A stretch of 64,000 nt of DNA from Nitrospira defluvii (GTDB lineage: Bacteria > Nitrospirota > Nitrospiria > Nitrospirales > Nitrospiraceae). This document shows positions 41,970 through 51,316 of this stretch, in pieces. Position numbers and translations under genes: made by a program. Positions within the stretch are counted from its first letter, which is position 1; each line of letters opens with the position of its first letter. Location: positions 372,001-436,000 of the forward strand of contig NZ_CAJNBJ010000001.1 in NCBI RefSeq assembly GCF_905220995.1. Reading direction: 5' to 3'. Under the pieces are notes generated by a model. It saw nothing but the letters and a program-made list of their open reading frames with translations. It was not told the DNA's origin and did not search any database.

Positions 41970-43169
41970 CTAGGGCTTGCTCGGAAGCACCGGAATGTCG
42001 CGGACAATGGTGGACTGCTCATCAGGCGCGTGCCCCATCAATTCCCAACCCGCCTCTGCTTGCTCATCCGACGATCCGTTCAGCGCGACGCCGGACGCTT
42101 CGGCCTCCTTTTCCTTGGCCAGCTGCTCGACTTCGTGAATCAGCGTGTCCATGAGTTCGTCCATGGGCACCTTACGCATCAGCTTCCCTTTCTTGAAGAG
42201 AATACCTTTGCCTTCGCCGCCGGCAATGCCGATGTCGGCTTCCTTGCCTTCGCCGATGCCGTTCACGACGCAACCAAGCACCGAGACATTCAGGGGAGTT
42301 TTGATATGGCCCAGTTTCTTTTCCAACTCGTTGGCCATGCGCACCACGTCGATTTCGACCCGCCCACAGGTCGGGCAGGCGATGACGTTGATGCCGCGAT
42401 GACGCAACTCCAACGACTTGAGGATTTCAAAGCCGACTTTGACCTCTTCCACCGGATCAGCAGCGAGCGAGACGCGTAATGTGTCGCCGATGCCTTGCGA
42501 GAGCAGCCAACCGAGGCCGATCGCGGATTTGACCGCGCCGGTCATGGCGGTGCCAGCTTCCGTAATACCGATGTGCAGCGGGTAATTGGACTGGGTGGAA
42601 AACAGGTAGTACGCGTCGATTGCGTGGTGCACGTCGGAAGCTTTGAGCGACACCTTCATGTTGGTGAAGCCTTCGTCTTCGAGCGCATGCACGGCGTTCA
42701 AGGCTGATTCGGACAGGGCTTCCGGCGAAGGCCAGCCATACTTATCCAACAGCGGGCGTTCGAGCGAGCCGCCATTGACGCCCACGCGCAGGGGAATGCC
42801 CCGCTCGTTGACGGCCTTGATCACCTCCTGCACTTTCCACCAGGCCCCGATGTTGCCGGGGTTGATACGGACGCAATCGACAACTTCGGCCGCCTTGAGA
42901 GCCAGGCGATGGTCGAAGTGAATGTCGGCAATCAACGGCACGGTCATCGCGGCTTTGATCTTCGGTAGCGCATTCGCCGCCTCTTCGTCTGGAACCGCGA
43001 CGCGAATGAGCTCGCACCCGGCGGTTTCCAACTGCCGAATCTGCTCCACGGTCGCCTTCACGTCGCGCGTATCCGTGGAGCACATCGATTGGACCGAAAT
43101 CGGCGCATCTCCGCCGATCTTCACCGACCCCGCCGTGATCTGCCGCGTCTTTTTTCTGGTGATATGCAT
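41970..43169 (-). CDS. ispG: 4-hydroxy-3-methylbut-2-enyl diphosphate synthase IspG
   Basis: 399 residues. IspG (GcpE) is a [4Fe-4S] enzyme that reduces MEcPP to HMBPP in the MEP isoprenoid pathway. The start KKTRQITAGSVKIGGDAPISVQSMCSTDTRD is highly typical, and the cluster ligands are in CPTCGR and in SVLGCVVNGIGEG. The C-terminal tail of about 45 residues is longer than in many bacteria and acidic. It follows dxs by 53 bp on the same strand and is the last gene of the long lipid operon before tRNA-Cys. Confidence 0.96.
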   Translation of the reverse strand: MHITRKKTRQITAGSVKIGGDAPISVQSMCSTDTRDVKATVEQIRQLETAGCELIRVAVPDEEAANALPKIKAAMTVPLIADIHFDHRLALKAAEVVDCVRINPGNIGAWWKVQEVIKAVNERGIPLRVGVNGGSLERPLLDKYGWPSPEALSESALNAVHALEDEGFTNMKVSLKASDVHHAIDAYYLFSTQSNYPLHIGITEAGTAMTGAVKSAIGLGWLLSQGIGDTLRVSLAADPVEEVKVGFEILKSLELRHRGINVIACPTCGRVEIDVVRMANELEKKLGHIKTPLNVSVLGCVVNGIGEGKEADIGIAGGEGKGILFKKGKLMRKVPMDELMDTLIHEVEQLAKEKEAEASGVALNGSSDEQAEAGWELMGHAPDEQSTIVRDIPVLPSKP

Positions 43170-43222
43170 TGAGCTTCTCAGGCTTGTACGTTTGACGTTC
43201 TATTTTATATTTCTTATTTTCC

Positions 43223-45166
43223 TTAACTCCCCTGCTCATCGCCGTGCGGCAAGCTACCCACGAGCGAGGCGAGGCGAGCGGCGTCGTCAGCCACCACACC
43301 GGCTCCAAACAAGGCCTTGACGCTGTTATAGATCCCGTCGGCGGTCAGGCCATACCGTTCGCGCAACAGGTCCTGCGGCCCCTGCTCGATGTACCAATCG
43401 GGCAACCCGAGCACCTTGGTGCGCAACAAGAGTCCGGCTTCGGACAGGGTTTCCAAGACGGCGGACCCGAATCCGCCCATCTTGCAGCCTTCTTCCACCG
43501 TCACGAGGCATCGCACGTTCTTCGCCGTCTTGAGGATGAGTTCGGTATCCAGTGGCTTCGCAAACCGGGCGTTGACTACGGCGGCAGAAATGCCTTCCTG
43601 GGCCAACCGCTCGGCGGCCTTCATGGCCGGCCAGACGGTGACGCCGATCGCGACGATCGCCACATCCGTCCCTTCCCGCAGCAGCTCGCCCTTGCCGATC
43701 GGCAGGGTGGTGGGCTCAGGATCCATCGGCACCCCAAGGCTCACGCCGCGCGCGTACCGAACCGAAGCAGGACCATCGTAACTCACACAGGTCTTGATCA
43801 GATGCTGCAATTCGTTCTCGTCTTTGGGGGCGGCGACGACCATGTTCGGCACATGCCGCAGGAACGCGAAATCGAATGCGCCATGGTGGGTCGTGCCGTC
43901 CTCGGCCACGAGTCCACCACGGTCGATGCAGAAGGTCACCGGCAAGTTCTGGGTGGCCACATCGTGCACGACCTGATCGTAGGCCCGTTGCAAGAATGTG
44001 GAATACAGGGCCACCACCGGCTTCATCCCCTGCGCGGCCATACCGGCCGCGAAGGTCACCGCATGCTGCTCAGCGATACCCACGTCATAAATCCGCTCAG
44101 GAAACTCCTTCTCAAAGGCATTCAGACCGGTGCCCTCACACATGGCGGCGGTGATGGCGACCACTCGCTTGTCTTGATGCGCCACTTTGATCAGGGCATC
44201 GACGGCCATGCTGGTGTAACTGGGACGCACGGCTTTCTTCGCCGGCACGCCCGTTTCACGCACGAACGGCGGGCAGGCATGGAACCAGACGGGGTTGTCC
44301 ATGGCGGCTTGATACCCCAAGCCTTTTTTCGTGATCACGTGCAGCAGGACCGGGCCCTTCATTTTCAGCACGTTTTCTAACGTCGGTAGCAGATGCTCGA
44401 AGTTGTGCCCATCGATCGGTCCGGCATATTGGAAGCCTAATTCCTCAAACAACAGTCCGGGAAGAATGGCGCCTTTGGCCAATTCCTCGGCTCGACGAGC
44501 GATCTTTTGCACTTCCAGACCGATGTGGGGAATTTTGCGCAGCAGCTGTCCGGTTTCCTCACGCATCCGCGCGTAGAATTCTCCGGTGAAGGTCCGGTTC
44601 AGGTAGGCGGAAATGGCTCCGACGTTGCGGGAAATCGACATTTGATTGTCGTTCAGCACGACAAGAAAGTCCTTGTTCGTCCCACCCGCGTGGTGCAACC
44701 CCTCGAGAGTCATCCCCGCAGTCATCGCCCCGTCGCCGACGACGCAAACCACCTTGTGCTTCTCGCCCCGTTGCTCGCGCGCTTCTACCATTCCAAAGGC
44801 AGCCGAGACACCGGTGCCGGCATGCCCGGCATTAAAGGTATCGTATGCACTTTCTTCGCGCTTGCAGAACCCGCTCAATCCACCGTACTGCCGCAACGTG
44901 TGGAACTGTTCCCGGCGTCCGGTCAGGAGTTTGTGGGTATAGGCTTGATTACTGGTATCCCAGACGATTTTATCGTTCGGCGTATCCAGGAGATATTGCA
45001 AGGCGACCGTCAACTCCACGACACCGAGATTGGAGGCCAGATGCCCCCCGACATTCGAAACCACCGCGAGGATTTGCTCACGAATCTCTTGGCATAGTTC
45101 CGGAAACTGTTCAGGGGACAGGCGCTTCAAATCAGCGGGACTGTGGATATTTTTTAAAAGAGACAT
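43223..45166 (-). CDS. dxs: 1-deoxy-D-xylulose-5-phosphate synthase Dxs
   Basis: 647 residues, normal length. Dxs condenses pyruvate and glyceraldehyde 3-phosphate, the first step of the MEP pathway. The thiamine-diphosphate motif GDGAMTAGMTLEGLHHAG ends with LNDNQMSIS; HLASNLGVVELTVAL and the transketolase pyrimidine domain (YDVGIAEQHAVTFAAGMA) follow in order. AAGGAG precedes the ATG. It stands between the outer-membrane protein genes and ispG in the run of lipid genes, giving local supply of isoprenoid precursors for the hopanoid genes upstream. Confidence 0.96.
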   Translation of the reverse strand: MSLLKNIHSPADLKRLSPEQFPELCQEIREQILAVVSNVGGHLASNLGVVELTVALQYLLDTPNDKIVWDTSNQAYTHKLLTGRREQFHTLRQYGGLSGFCKREESAYDTFNAGHAGTGVSAAFGMVEAREQRGEKHKVVCVVGDGAMTAGMTLEGLHHAGGTNKDFLVVLNDNQMSISRNVGAISAYLNRTFTGEFYARMREETGQLLRKIPHIGLEVQKIARRAEELAKGAILPGLLFEELGFQYAGPIDGHNFEHLLPTLENVLKMKGPVLLHVITKKGLGYQAAMDNPVWFHACPPFVRETGVPAKKAVRPSYTSMAVDALIKVAHQDKRVVAITAAMCEGTGLNAFEKEFPERIYDVGIAEQHAVTFAAGMAAQGMKPVVALYSTFLQRAYDQVVHDVATQNLPVTFCIDRGGLVAEDGTTHHGAFDFAFLRHVPNMVVAAPKDENELQHLIKTCVSYDGPASVRYARGVSLGVPMDPEPTTLPIGKGELLREGTDVAIVAIGVTVWPAMKAAERLAQEGISAAVVNARFAKPLDTELILKTAKNVRCLVTVEEGCKMGGFGSAVLETLSEAGLLLRTKVLGLPDWYIEQGPQDLLRERYGLTADGIYNSVKALFGAGVVADDAARLASLVGSLPHGDEQGS

Positions 45167-45348
45167 TGCACAATCTCCTTGTCAGAGCATGACAATTGGA
45201 CGCACGTATTCATATCGATGGAGAATAGTCGTGTTGAGAAGGTCTGGCGAAGCAGCGAAAGCAGTTGTGTACAAATCGCCTCATCCTCACATATGGCACC
45301 GCACATGTCAAGATTCCGCTGCTCTGTCTTCGGCCTCCGCACTCACGT

Positions 45349-46347
45349 CTACGACCGCATCCGATAGGTGAACAGGGTCGCGATCGTAAAGTCGGCCGCG
45401 CTCCCTGTAATGAAATCCAAATTCTCGACCCCGTACACCTGCCAGAGCAGACTGGGCAGGATCCGGCAACTGACGCCGATGACCGATTCGGTCACGCCCT
45501 TGTCCAAGACCCTGGTCCCCGTGCCGTGAAAGGGCGGCGAATAATAATCGAACTGTGCGGTGATGGAAAAATTGTCCGTCCAGAGATATTCCACGGCCAC
45601 CAATCCACTCATGACCGGCTGGAGGTCGAGGCCGGCGATCTGCCCTGTCGGAAACACCCCGTTCAGGTTGGCATATAGAATCCAATGGGTCGCAAGGGTC
45701 TTGTCCAACGCGAGGCCGATGCCGGCATCCGGGTGCCCGCTGCCGAACACTTGGTCCGTCTCGCCGGTCGGAGCTTTGACTCCCACGCGAAACGACAGGG
45801 CCGGAAGGGTCGAGGTCTCTTTCAATAGCTGATATTTTCCGTAGAATGAGATATCGCCCAGCCCCGTCGCGCCCTTGGCTCCCTGAAACAGAGTTCGACC
45901 GCCGTTGGTGATGTTGAAGGCATAGGCTGTTTCCCTCAACGCCTTGCGGGCGGGGGCCATCCCGGTCGTCCCCCGCTCCACCCCGAGAATCGGCTCCTCC
46001 ATGAAGCCACGATGTCGATGATAGCCTGGAATTTCCGCACCGATCTCCAACCGGTCGGTCAGGCCATACCGTAGGAACAACCCGGCCCGGACGGTCTCGA
46101 ACTTCATCGTCGCATCGGCCTGCTCTTCCTGGTCGCGAGCAATCGAGGCCGTGTTGGCGACTTCGAGCCGGACGTCGAAATCCCCCTTCTTCAAGACCGC
46201 GGCCCGCTCACCCGGCATCGCCAGTACCAGTTGGTCCAACGCCTGAAAGTTTCTGACCGGAAACGGACCAAACCCCTCCGCCCCGACCGTCAACGGTAGA
46301 CTGACGCACGATATGAGCATCCCGAACAGACAGCTGATCTTCCGCAT
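45349..46347 (-). CDS. Outer-membrane barrel protein, DUF3187-like
   Basis: 332 residues from the ATG at 46347; the open frame reaches 46440. A signal peptide is followed by FGPFPVRNFQALDQLVLAMPGERA, which resembles the start of the DUF3187 family, then many amphipathic strands and a C-terminus ending TYRMRS. FRVGVKAPTGETDQVFGSGHPDAGIGLAL is typical of outer-membrane porins of this superfamily. It follows the Omp85-type gene by 37 bp. The function is unknown; the operon suggests outer-membrane lipid homeostasis. Confidence 0.65.
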   Translation of the reverse strand: MRKISCLFGMLISCVSLPLTVGAEGFGPFPVRNFQALDQLVLAMPGERAAVLKKGDFDVRLEVANTASIARDQEEQADATMKFETVRAGLFLRYGLTDRLEIGAEIPGYHRHRGFMEEPILGVERGTTGMAPARKALRETAYAFNITNGGRTLFQGAKGATGLGDISFYGKYQLLKETSTLPALSFRVGVKAPTGETDQVFGSGHPDAGIGLALDKTLATHWILYANLNGVFPTGQIAGLDLQPVMSGLVAVEYLWTDNFSITAQFDYYSPPFHGTGTRVLDKGVTESVIGVSCRILPSLLWQVYGVENLDFITGSAADFTIATLFTYRMRS

Positions 46348-46384
46348 GAGTAACCCTGGCCGTTCACTCACTGCGACGATACGC

Positions 46385-47590
46385 CTAATAGGGAAAATCC
46401 AACCCCGCAAAAATCGCCCCGCCTTCGCGGCTGTATCCATAATCCAGACGACCGACCACGTTGGGGCGCACGATCGCTCGAAAACCGACGCCCGGCGTCA
46501 TCCGGTAATCTTGAAAGCTCACATCTTTAAAGGAGTTGAACACCTGTCCCGTGTCTAAAAAGGGCGCCAGCTCAAAATCCGCAGTCACGCCCGCGACCTT
46601 CGTACGCAAGACGTGAATCCGTTCTTCGATACTCAGCGAGATCAGGTGTTTGTCGATATACCGATCCATCCCGAATCCGCGCAGATTGTTCTGCCCCCCC
46701 AGCGATGACTGCTCGAAGAACGGCACTTGGGAACCGATCGTGGCCTGCAGATCGGCCCGCACCACGAGAATGGCACGCTTGGATTCACTGGGAAACAGTT
46801 TCTTGATCTCCAGTTCATATCGTGAATAGACGGGATGGTCGCCGTTTTTGACATTTTGATTCAGCTCCGCATAGGCCATGACGGACATGCCGTCCGTGGG
46901 CGTAATCAGGCTGTCGCGGGTGTCGTAATAAAATGATGCGCGATGCCCGACGATAATGGACTCGCCTTGAATGCCATCCACCGTGGGAAATTGCTCGACG
47001 GAGAAGGGCAGGTCGGTGGCGCCGCGCTGGAGTTGCACTTGCCGAACCCGCTGCCCGACCGAAATCTGGGTCACCTCGTTCGCATAGAGACCAAGCCGCC
47101 AGTAGGCACGCGCTTCCCGCGCCGTGTAATTGGATTCATCCGCCTGCACGGTCGATTGGCCCAAGCCAAAGAACCGGGAGGTCGCGTTTTTGAAGAACGT
47201 GCCGCCGAAGTTCAGGAAGTATTGTCCGTTTCCAAAGGCCGGATCGACATAATCGAACAGCACTTTGCGCTCGATCTTCTCGGTCAGCGAGGCGATCAGC
47301 TTCATCTGGCGGCCGCCCGGATCGTACTTGAACAGGTTAAACACCGCCCGGCTACCGACGATCGAATTCTGAATCAGCATCGGCGCCATGAGGTACTTCA
47401 ATTCGCCATCGGGATCGGAAATCAAAATCGGCGCAATCAAACCGGCGTCGTTCCCGTCGTTCTTGCTGGTGGACACCGACGGCACCGGAAAAATTTGCGT
47501 ATCGGCGCGCAGGGGAACCGGCAGAATGAGGGTGAGGAGTCCGGCCAGCGCCAGGACAAGAGGGATCGACGAAAAATAATGTCGCTGCAT
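46385..47590 (-). CDS. Omp85-type surface antigen barrel without POTRA domains
   Basis: 401 residues. A signal peptide is followed by a short linker, then the bacterial surface antigen barrel with the conserved loop motif GGQNNLRGFGMDRY (RGF) and a C-terminal aromatic strand ending in FAGLDFPY. It is much shorter than BamA, with no POTRA repeats, so it is more like TamA/patatin-associated barrels of unknown function. It lies 33 bp after mlaC. An outer-membrane partner for the Mla-like lipid transport genes is a reasonable guess. Confidence 0.8.
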   Translation of the reverse strand: MQRHYFSSIPLVLALAGLLTLILPVPLRADTQIFPVPSVSTSKNDGNDAGLIAPILISDPDGELKYLMAPMLIQNSIVGSRAVFNLFKYDPGGRQMKLIASLTEKIERKVLFDYVDPAFGNGQYFLNFGGTFFKNATSRFFGLGQSTVQADESNYTAREARAYWRLGLYANEVTQISVGQRVRQVQLQRGATDLPFSVEQFPTVDGIQGESIIVGHRASFYYDTRDSLITPTDGMSVMAYAELNQNVKNGDHPVYSRYELEIKKLFPSESKRAILVVRADLQATIGSQVPFFEQSSLGGQNNLRGFGMDRYIDKHLISLSIEERIHVLRTKVAGVTADFELAPFLDTGQVFNSFKDVSFQDYRMTPGVGFRAIVRPNVVGRLDYGYSREGGAIFAGLDFPY

Positions 47591-47623
47591 GGCGCTCGCC
47601 GGAACAATCGTCCCCTACGGGAA

Positions 47624-48238
47624 CTACGGAGCTTTGATCTTTTCAGATTTCTTGCGGAGCTGGTCGACGAGGTCGGAGTACGAGGAAGTGTGCAGGATCT
47701 TCGAAAACTGCCCGCGATAGTTATTCACCAGACTGACGCCATCGACCACCACATCGTACACATGCCAGTCATTGCTCTTGTTCATCAACCGGTAGTCCAT
47801 GGGGATTTCGGTTTTGCCGGACAAGACCTTGGTGCGCACCTCCGCATATTCCTTCTCCGTCCGCTCGTTGAGGTATTGCACCCCTTCGCCGGAGTAGGTT
47901 TCGACTCGATCGGCATAGGTATTCGTCAAGAGCGTGCGGAACAGATCCACAAACTCCTGCTTGTCCTTGTCCGACAACTGATTCCACTGCGCGCCCAACG
48001 AGCGCCGCGACATTTCGGAGTAATCGAATCGCGCCGCCACGACCTTCTCCAGCCGCTGCCGACGATCTTCCTGCTTGGCCGGAGCTTTCAATTCCTTATC
48101 GTTCAGGATTTTCAACACCTCATCGATCGTCCCCCGGACCGACTCCGTCGCGGGTCCGGCCAGAGCGGGTGACAACCCGCCCAGGCAGAAAGACAGCGCC
48201 AACACCCCCGCCATGATCATCCATCGACTTACGTGCAT
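47624..48238 (-). CDS. mlaC: MlaC/HpnM-like periplasmic lipid-binding protein
   Basis: 204 residues from the ATG at 48238, with GGAGAGG upstream; a signal peptide ends near ALA. The toluene-tolerance Ttg2/MlaC family is recognised by FDYSEMSRRSLGAQWNQLSDKDKQEFVDLFRTLLTNTYADRV. MlaC carries phospholipids across the periplasm. In hopanoid producers a member of the same family, HpnM, is encoded beside hopanoid genes; the location six genes from shc makes either name possible. Confidence 0.87.
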   Translation of the reverse strand: MHVSRWMIMAGVLALSFCLGGLSPALAGPATESVRGTIDEVLKILNDKELKAPAKQEDRRQRLEKVVAARFDYSEMSRRSLGAQWNQLSDKDKQEFVDLFRTLLTNTYADRVETYSGEGVQYLNERTEKEYAEVRTKVLSGKTEIPMDYRLMNKSNDWHVYDVVVDGVSLVNNYRGQFSKILHTSSYSDLVDQLRKKSEKIKAP

Positions 48239-48323
48239 CCCAACACCTCTCCTGTGAGTGGTGACCCCGTTACCCCGCCGGCCTGGTACGCGCCTCCCTG
48301 CGCTGCTCCCCGTGCCGATCAGG

Positions 48324-48767
48324 CTAGTTGACCTTCCCATGTACATACTGGCTAACCAATTCTTCGAGATCAAGCCCGGACTCGGTGTCACGAATCTTCT
48401 CGCCTGGCTTCAGTACATCACCGCCGCCGCCGACCGAGAGCGAGAGGTACTTGTCGCCGATGATCCCGCGTGTCTTAATCGAGGCGATCGTATCGGAATA
48501 CAGCTTGACGCCGTCTTGAATGGCTAACGCCACCACGGCGCGGTCGCTGTTCAGACCGATGTGCCGTACGCGCCCGACTTCCACCCCGGCGATTTCCACC
48601 GAGGCGCCGGGCTTGAGTCCCGACGCGGAGGTAAATTCCGCCTCGACCGGATAATTGTGCCCGCCGATCACCTCCAGCTTCCCCAGCTTGATGGACAGGT
48701 ACCCCAGGCAGGCAATCCCGACGAGCACGAAGATGCCGACCATCAGTTCGAGCTTTGCACGTTCCAT
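48324..48767 (-). CDS. mlaD: MlaD-like MCE-domain lipid transporter subunit
   Basis: 147 residues from the ATG at 48767; the open frame upstream overlaps mlaF. One N-terminal transmembrane helix (LMVGIFVLVGIACLGYLSIKLG) is followed by a single MCE domain with YPVEAEFTSASGLKPGASVEIAGVEVGRV and RGIIGDKYLSLSVG. MlaD forms a hexameric periplasmic ring on the inner-membrane MlaFE transporter. The gene order mlaE-mlaF-mlaD-mlaC is kept. Confidence 0.92.
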   Translation of the reverse strand: MERAKLELMVGIFVLVGIACLGYLSIKLGKLEVIGGHNYPVEAEFTSASGLKPGASVEIAGVEVGRVRHIGLNSDRAVVALAIQDGVKLYSDTIASIKTRGIIGDKYLSLSVGGGGDVLKPGEKIRDTESGLDLEELVSQYVHGKVN

Positions 48768-48837
48768 ATCCTCTCCTCTCAGCCCCTTGCCCGCGTACAG
48801 CCCAACCGCGGCATGACGGGCGCCCTCGACAACCGCC

Positions 48838-49602
48838 TCAAGAACGGGGTGCCGTCGGTAGTCCCTTCGCCGTGACGGTGCCGCCGACAAAAATAAACTC
48901 GCGAATCTCCTCGTCCGTCGTCTTCACAAATTCGCTCGAGGGAGCCATCTCAGCAATACGTCCGTTCTTCAACATCGCCACGTAATCGGAAATGCCGAAG
49001 ATCTCGGGGATTTCGTGGCTGACCATCACGGCCGTGAATCCAAACTGTTGCTGCATGGCTACGATGAGATCGTGGATGGCCTTGGCCATGAGCGGATCGA
49101 GCCCCGTCGTCGGCTCGTCGAACAGGATGATTTCCGGCTCCATCACCAGTGCGCGAGCCAAGCCGGCACGTTTGCGCATACCTCCGCTCAACTCTGCGGG
49201 GAATTTGTGCCCCATGCCCTTGAGACCGACTTGCTCGAGCTTTTCCTCCACCCGCCTGGTAACCGTATCGCCCTTCAACCTCAGTTTTTCCCGCAGCGGG
49301 AACGCGACGTTTTCGAAGACGGTCAACGAATCGAAGAGCGCCGCGCCTTGAAACAACATCGCGAACTTTTTCCGGACCTCGTTGAGCGCCTGCCCTTTTA
49401 GACGGGCAATGTCCGTCCCGTCGATCCAGACTTCGCCGCGATCGGGCTGCATCAGACCGATGATGTGTTTCAACAACACACTCTTGCCTTCACCGCTCCG
49501 TCCGATGATCGTCGTCAGCTTGCCCGTGGGAATGGTCAAATCCACGCCGCGCAGCACCGCCTGCTTCCCCAATGTTTTTTCGACGCCGACCAGCTTAATC
49601 AT
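48838..49602 (-). CDS. mlaF: MlaF-like ABC transporter ATPase
   Basis: 254 residues from the ATG at 49602; TTG four codons earlier is possible. Walker A is GRSGEGKSVLLKH, the signature ELSGGMRKRAGLARAL, Walker B IILFDEPTTGLDP and the H-loop VSHE. The MRKR variant of the ABC signature is typical for MlaF/Ttg2A-type ATPases. It drives lipid movement by the MlaFEDB complex at the inner membrane. It lies between mlaE and mlaD. Confidence 0.93.
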   Translation of the reverse strand: MIKLVGVEKTLGKQAVLRGVDLTIPTGKLTTIIGRSGEGKSVLLKHIIGLMQPDRGEVWIDGTDIARLKGQALNEVRKKFAMLFQGAALFDSLTVFENVAFPLREKLRLKGDTVTRRVEEKLEQVGLKGMGHKFPAELSGGMRKRAGLARALVMEPEIILFDEPTTGLDPLMAKAIHDLIVAMQQQFGFTAVMVSHEIPEIFGISDYVAMLKNGRIAEMAPSSEFVKTTDEEIREFIFVGGTVTAKGLPTAPRS

Positions 49603-49685
49603 GTGACCCAGCAAAAGATGCCATCAGCTGTCAGGAATCAGTTCGCATTCACACGCTGAATGCGAAAGGCTGATGACTCACAGCT

Positions 49686-50471
49686 CTATAACAGCACTGA
49701 CGTCAGGAAGTAGTCCCACACCAGAATCAGCACGGCCGACAACACCACGGCTTCCGTGGTTGCGGTGCCTAGCCCTTCGGCACTGTGTTTGGTATGAAAC
49801 CCCTTGTAACAACAGACCCAACTGATCAACAGCCCGAAGCTGATGGATTTGAGGATGCCGCCGTACACATCCTTCCACTCGACGGCCGATTCGATCGAGC
49901 TCCAATAGGCGCCCTCGTTGCCGTTCAGCAGTTGCACGCCGACGACGTACCCGCCGTAGATACCGACCACATCGAACAACGCGACCAGCAGCGGCACGGC
50001 AATCACACTGGCCACGAGTTTGGGAGCGATCAAATATTGCAGCGGGTTGACCGCCATCGTATCCAACGCATCGATCTGTTCGGTGATGCGCATGATGCCG
50101 ATTTCAGCTGTCATGGCCGACCCGGCCCGAGCGGTCACCATCAGCGCCGCAAGCACGGGCCCCAACTCCCGGATGATACTGAGCGCCACGGCAGACCCGA
50201 GCACCGCCTCCGAACCGAATTTTCGTAACGTGTAATAACCTTGGAGGGCGAGAACCATGCCGGTAAACACGGCGGTCAGCACGACCACGAACGTGGACTT
50301 GTAGCCGATAAAGTTCAGTTGCTTGACGATTTGGTAGAACCGGAACGGCGGTCTGGTCAACCAGGCAAAGGAGGACAGAACGAACAGCATCATCCGTCCC
50401 ATCTGTTCCGTCAGATCGATGGTGAATCGTCCGATACGCGCAATGCCTTCCACGCCACGCCCTCCTCTCAT
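49686..50471 (-). CDS. mlaE: MlaE-like ABC transporter permease
   Basis: 261 residues from the ATG at 50471; an in-frame GTG six codons later also has GAGGAGG close by. The MlaE family is shown by FIGYKSTFVVVLTAVFTGMVLALQGYYTLRKFG, RELGPVLAALMVTARAGSAMTAEIG and ALDTMAVNPLQYLIAPK, with about five membrane helices. It forms the inner-membrane channel of the Mla lipid transporter. The gene overlaps nothing and follows hpnG by 35 bp. Confidence 0.93.
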   Translation of the reverse strand: MRGGRGVEGIARIGRFTIDLTEQMGRMMLFVLSSFAWLTRPPFRFYQIVKQLNFIGYKSTFVVVLTAVFTGMVLALQGYYTLRKFGSEAVLGSAVALSIIRELGPVLAALMVTARAGSAMTAEIGIMRITEQIDALDTMAVNPLQYLIAPKLVASVIAVPLLVALFDVVGIYGGYVVGVQLLNGNEGAYWSSIESAVEWKDVYGGILKSISFGLLISWVCCYKGFHTKHSAEGLGTATTEAVVLSAVLILVWDYFLTSVLL

Positions 50472-50506
50472 CTCCGAACCGGAGCAGGAACTGGGACCTG
50501 CCGCTG

Positions 50507-51262
50507 TCAGGCGACCTTTTCGCGCGATGCCCGATCGGCGCAGGCCCGATACAGGGCGGTCAGTTGCTGCCCCGCGATGCGACTCTGTACCCGCAGACGA
50601 CTGAGTCCGATCAGACTCGTCGGATGTACCAGACAGGTCGCGACACCCTTCGCCCATCCAGATGGCCTGAGAAACAGATTGAAGTCAAGCGGAAGACTTT
50701 CATCGAGCAGATCTGAAACGGTGCGGACGATCGCGAAGGGAATCCGATGTTCCGCCGCCACCAGCCCGAGCGCCGCACTCTCCATGTCGAGCCCGACCCC
50801 TCCCGCCAGATCGGCCATCTCCCGCTTTTCTTCCGCCCGGCAGAGCACCCGTGGCACCGTCACAAACCCGCCATCGTGCGTCTCCAGGCCCTTGGCCTTG
50901 GCGGCCTGGCGCAGCCACTCGACCGTCGAGGGCGCGCAAGCAACCGGCTCACCTGGCGTCACGCCGTCGACCCTCGTCACGCCCGTTCCGATCAGGACAT
51001 CACCGATGCTGGCCGGCCCCAAGGCACAGGCAAACCCCGTCGACCAGAGCGCGTCCAACCGCCTCGTCGCGAGCACGTTGGCGGCGGTGACAGCAGCTCG
51101 TTGCGGCCCTACCCCCATGGGAATCAGCCACCATTCAGTCTGTGCCTGGCGCGCGACATGACAGCGTACGCCCCCGACGACGTGCAGATCGGTCGTCGCG
51201 AACGCCTGGCGTACCGCGCTCAACTCCCATCGGGTCGCCACGAAGACTCCGATTGCGGTCAC
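50507..51262 (-). CDS. hpnG: Hopanoid-associated nucleoside phosphorylase HpnG-like
   Basis: 251 residues from a GTG with GGGAG at good distance. The PNP_UDP_1 fold of the MTA/SAH nucleosidase type is indicated by WWLIPMGVGPQRAA, STGFACALGP, GLDMESAALG (substrate-binding Met-Glu) and the acidic VRTVSDLLDES. HpnG removes adenine from adenosylhopane to give ribosylhopane, the step after HpnH. The gene is 54 bp from shc on the same strand, as in many hopanoid clusters. A general MTA/SAH nucleosidase cannot be fully excluded. Confidence 0.85.
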   Translation of the reverse strand: MTAIGVFVATRWELSAVRQAFATTDLHVVGGVRCHVARQAQTEWWLIPMGVGPQRAAVTAANVLATRRLDALWSTGFACALGPASIGDVLIGTGVTRVDGVTPGEPVACAPSTVEWLRQAAKAKGLETHDGGFVTVPRVLCRAEEKREMADLAGGVGLDMESAALGLVAAEHRIPFAIVRTVSDLLDESLPLDFNLFLRPSGWAKGVATCLVHPTSLIGLSRLRVQSRIAGQQLTALYRACADRASREKVA

Positions 51263-51316
51263 AACTGCTCCCGAGGGACGATGACAAGGGGAAGTGGACT
51301 CGATGAACAGCCACGG

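Noticed and set aside
43244-44380. 378-residue frame antisense to dxs
   Set aside because: Antisense shadow of a certain gene; composition and lack of motifs do not support a protein.
45306-45311. dxs promoter at the TTGACA upstream of dxs
   Set aside because: A -35-like TTGACA is present on the minus strand but no acceptable -10 follows at 16-18 bases.
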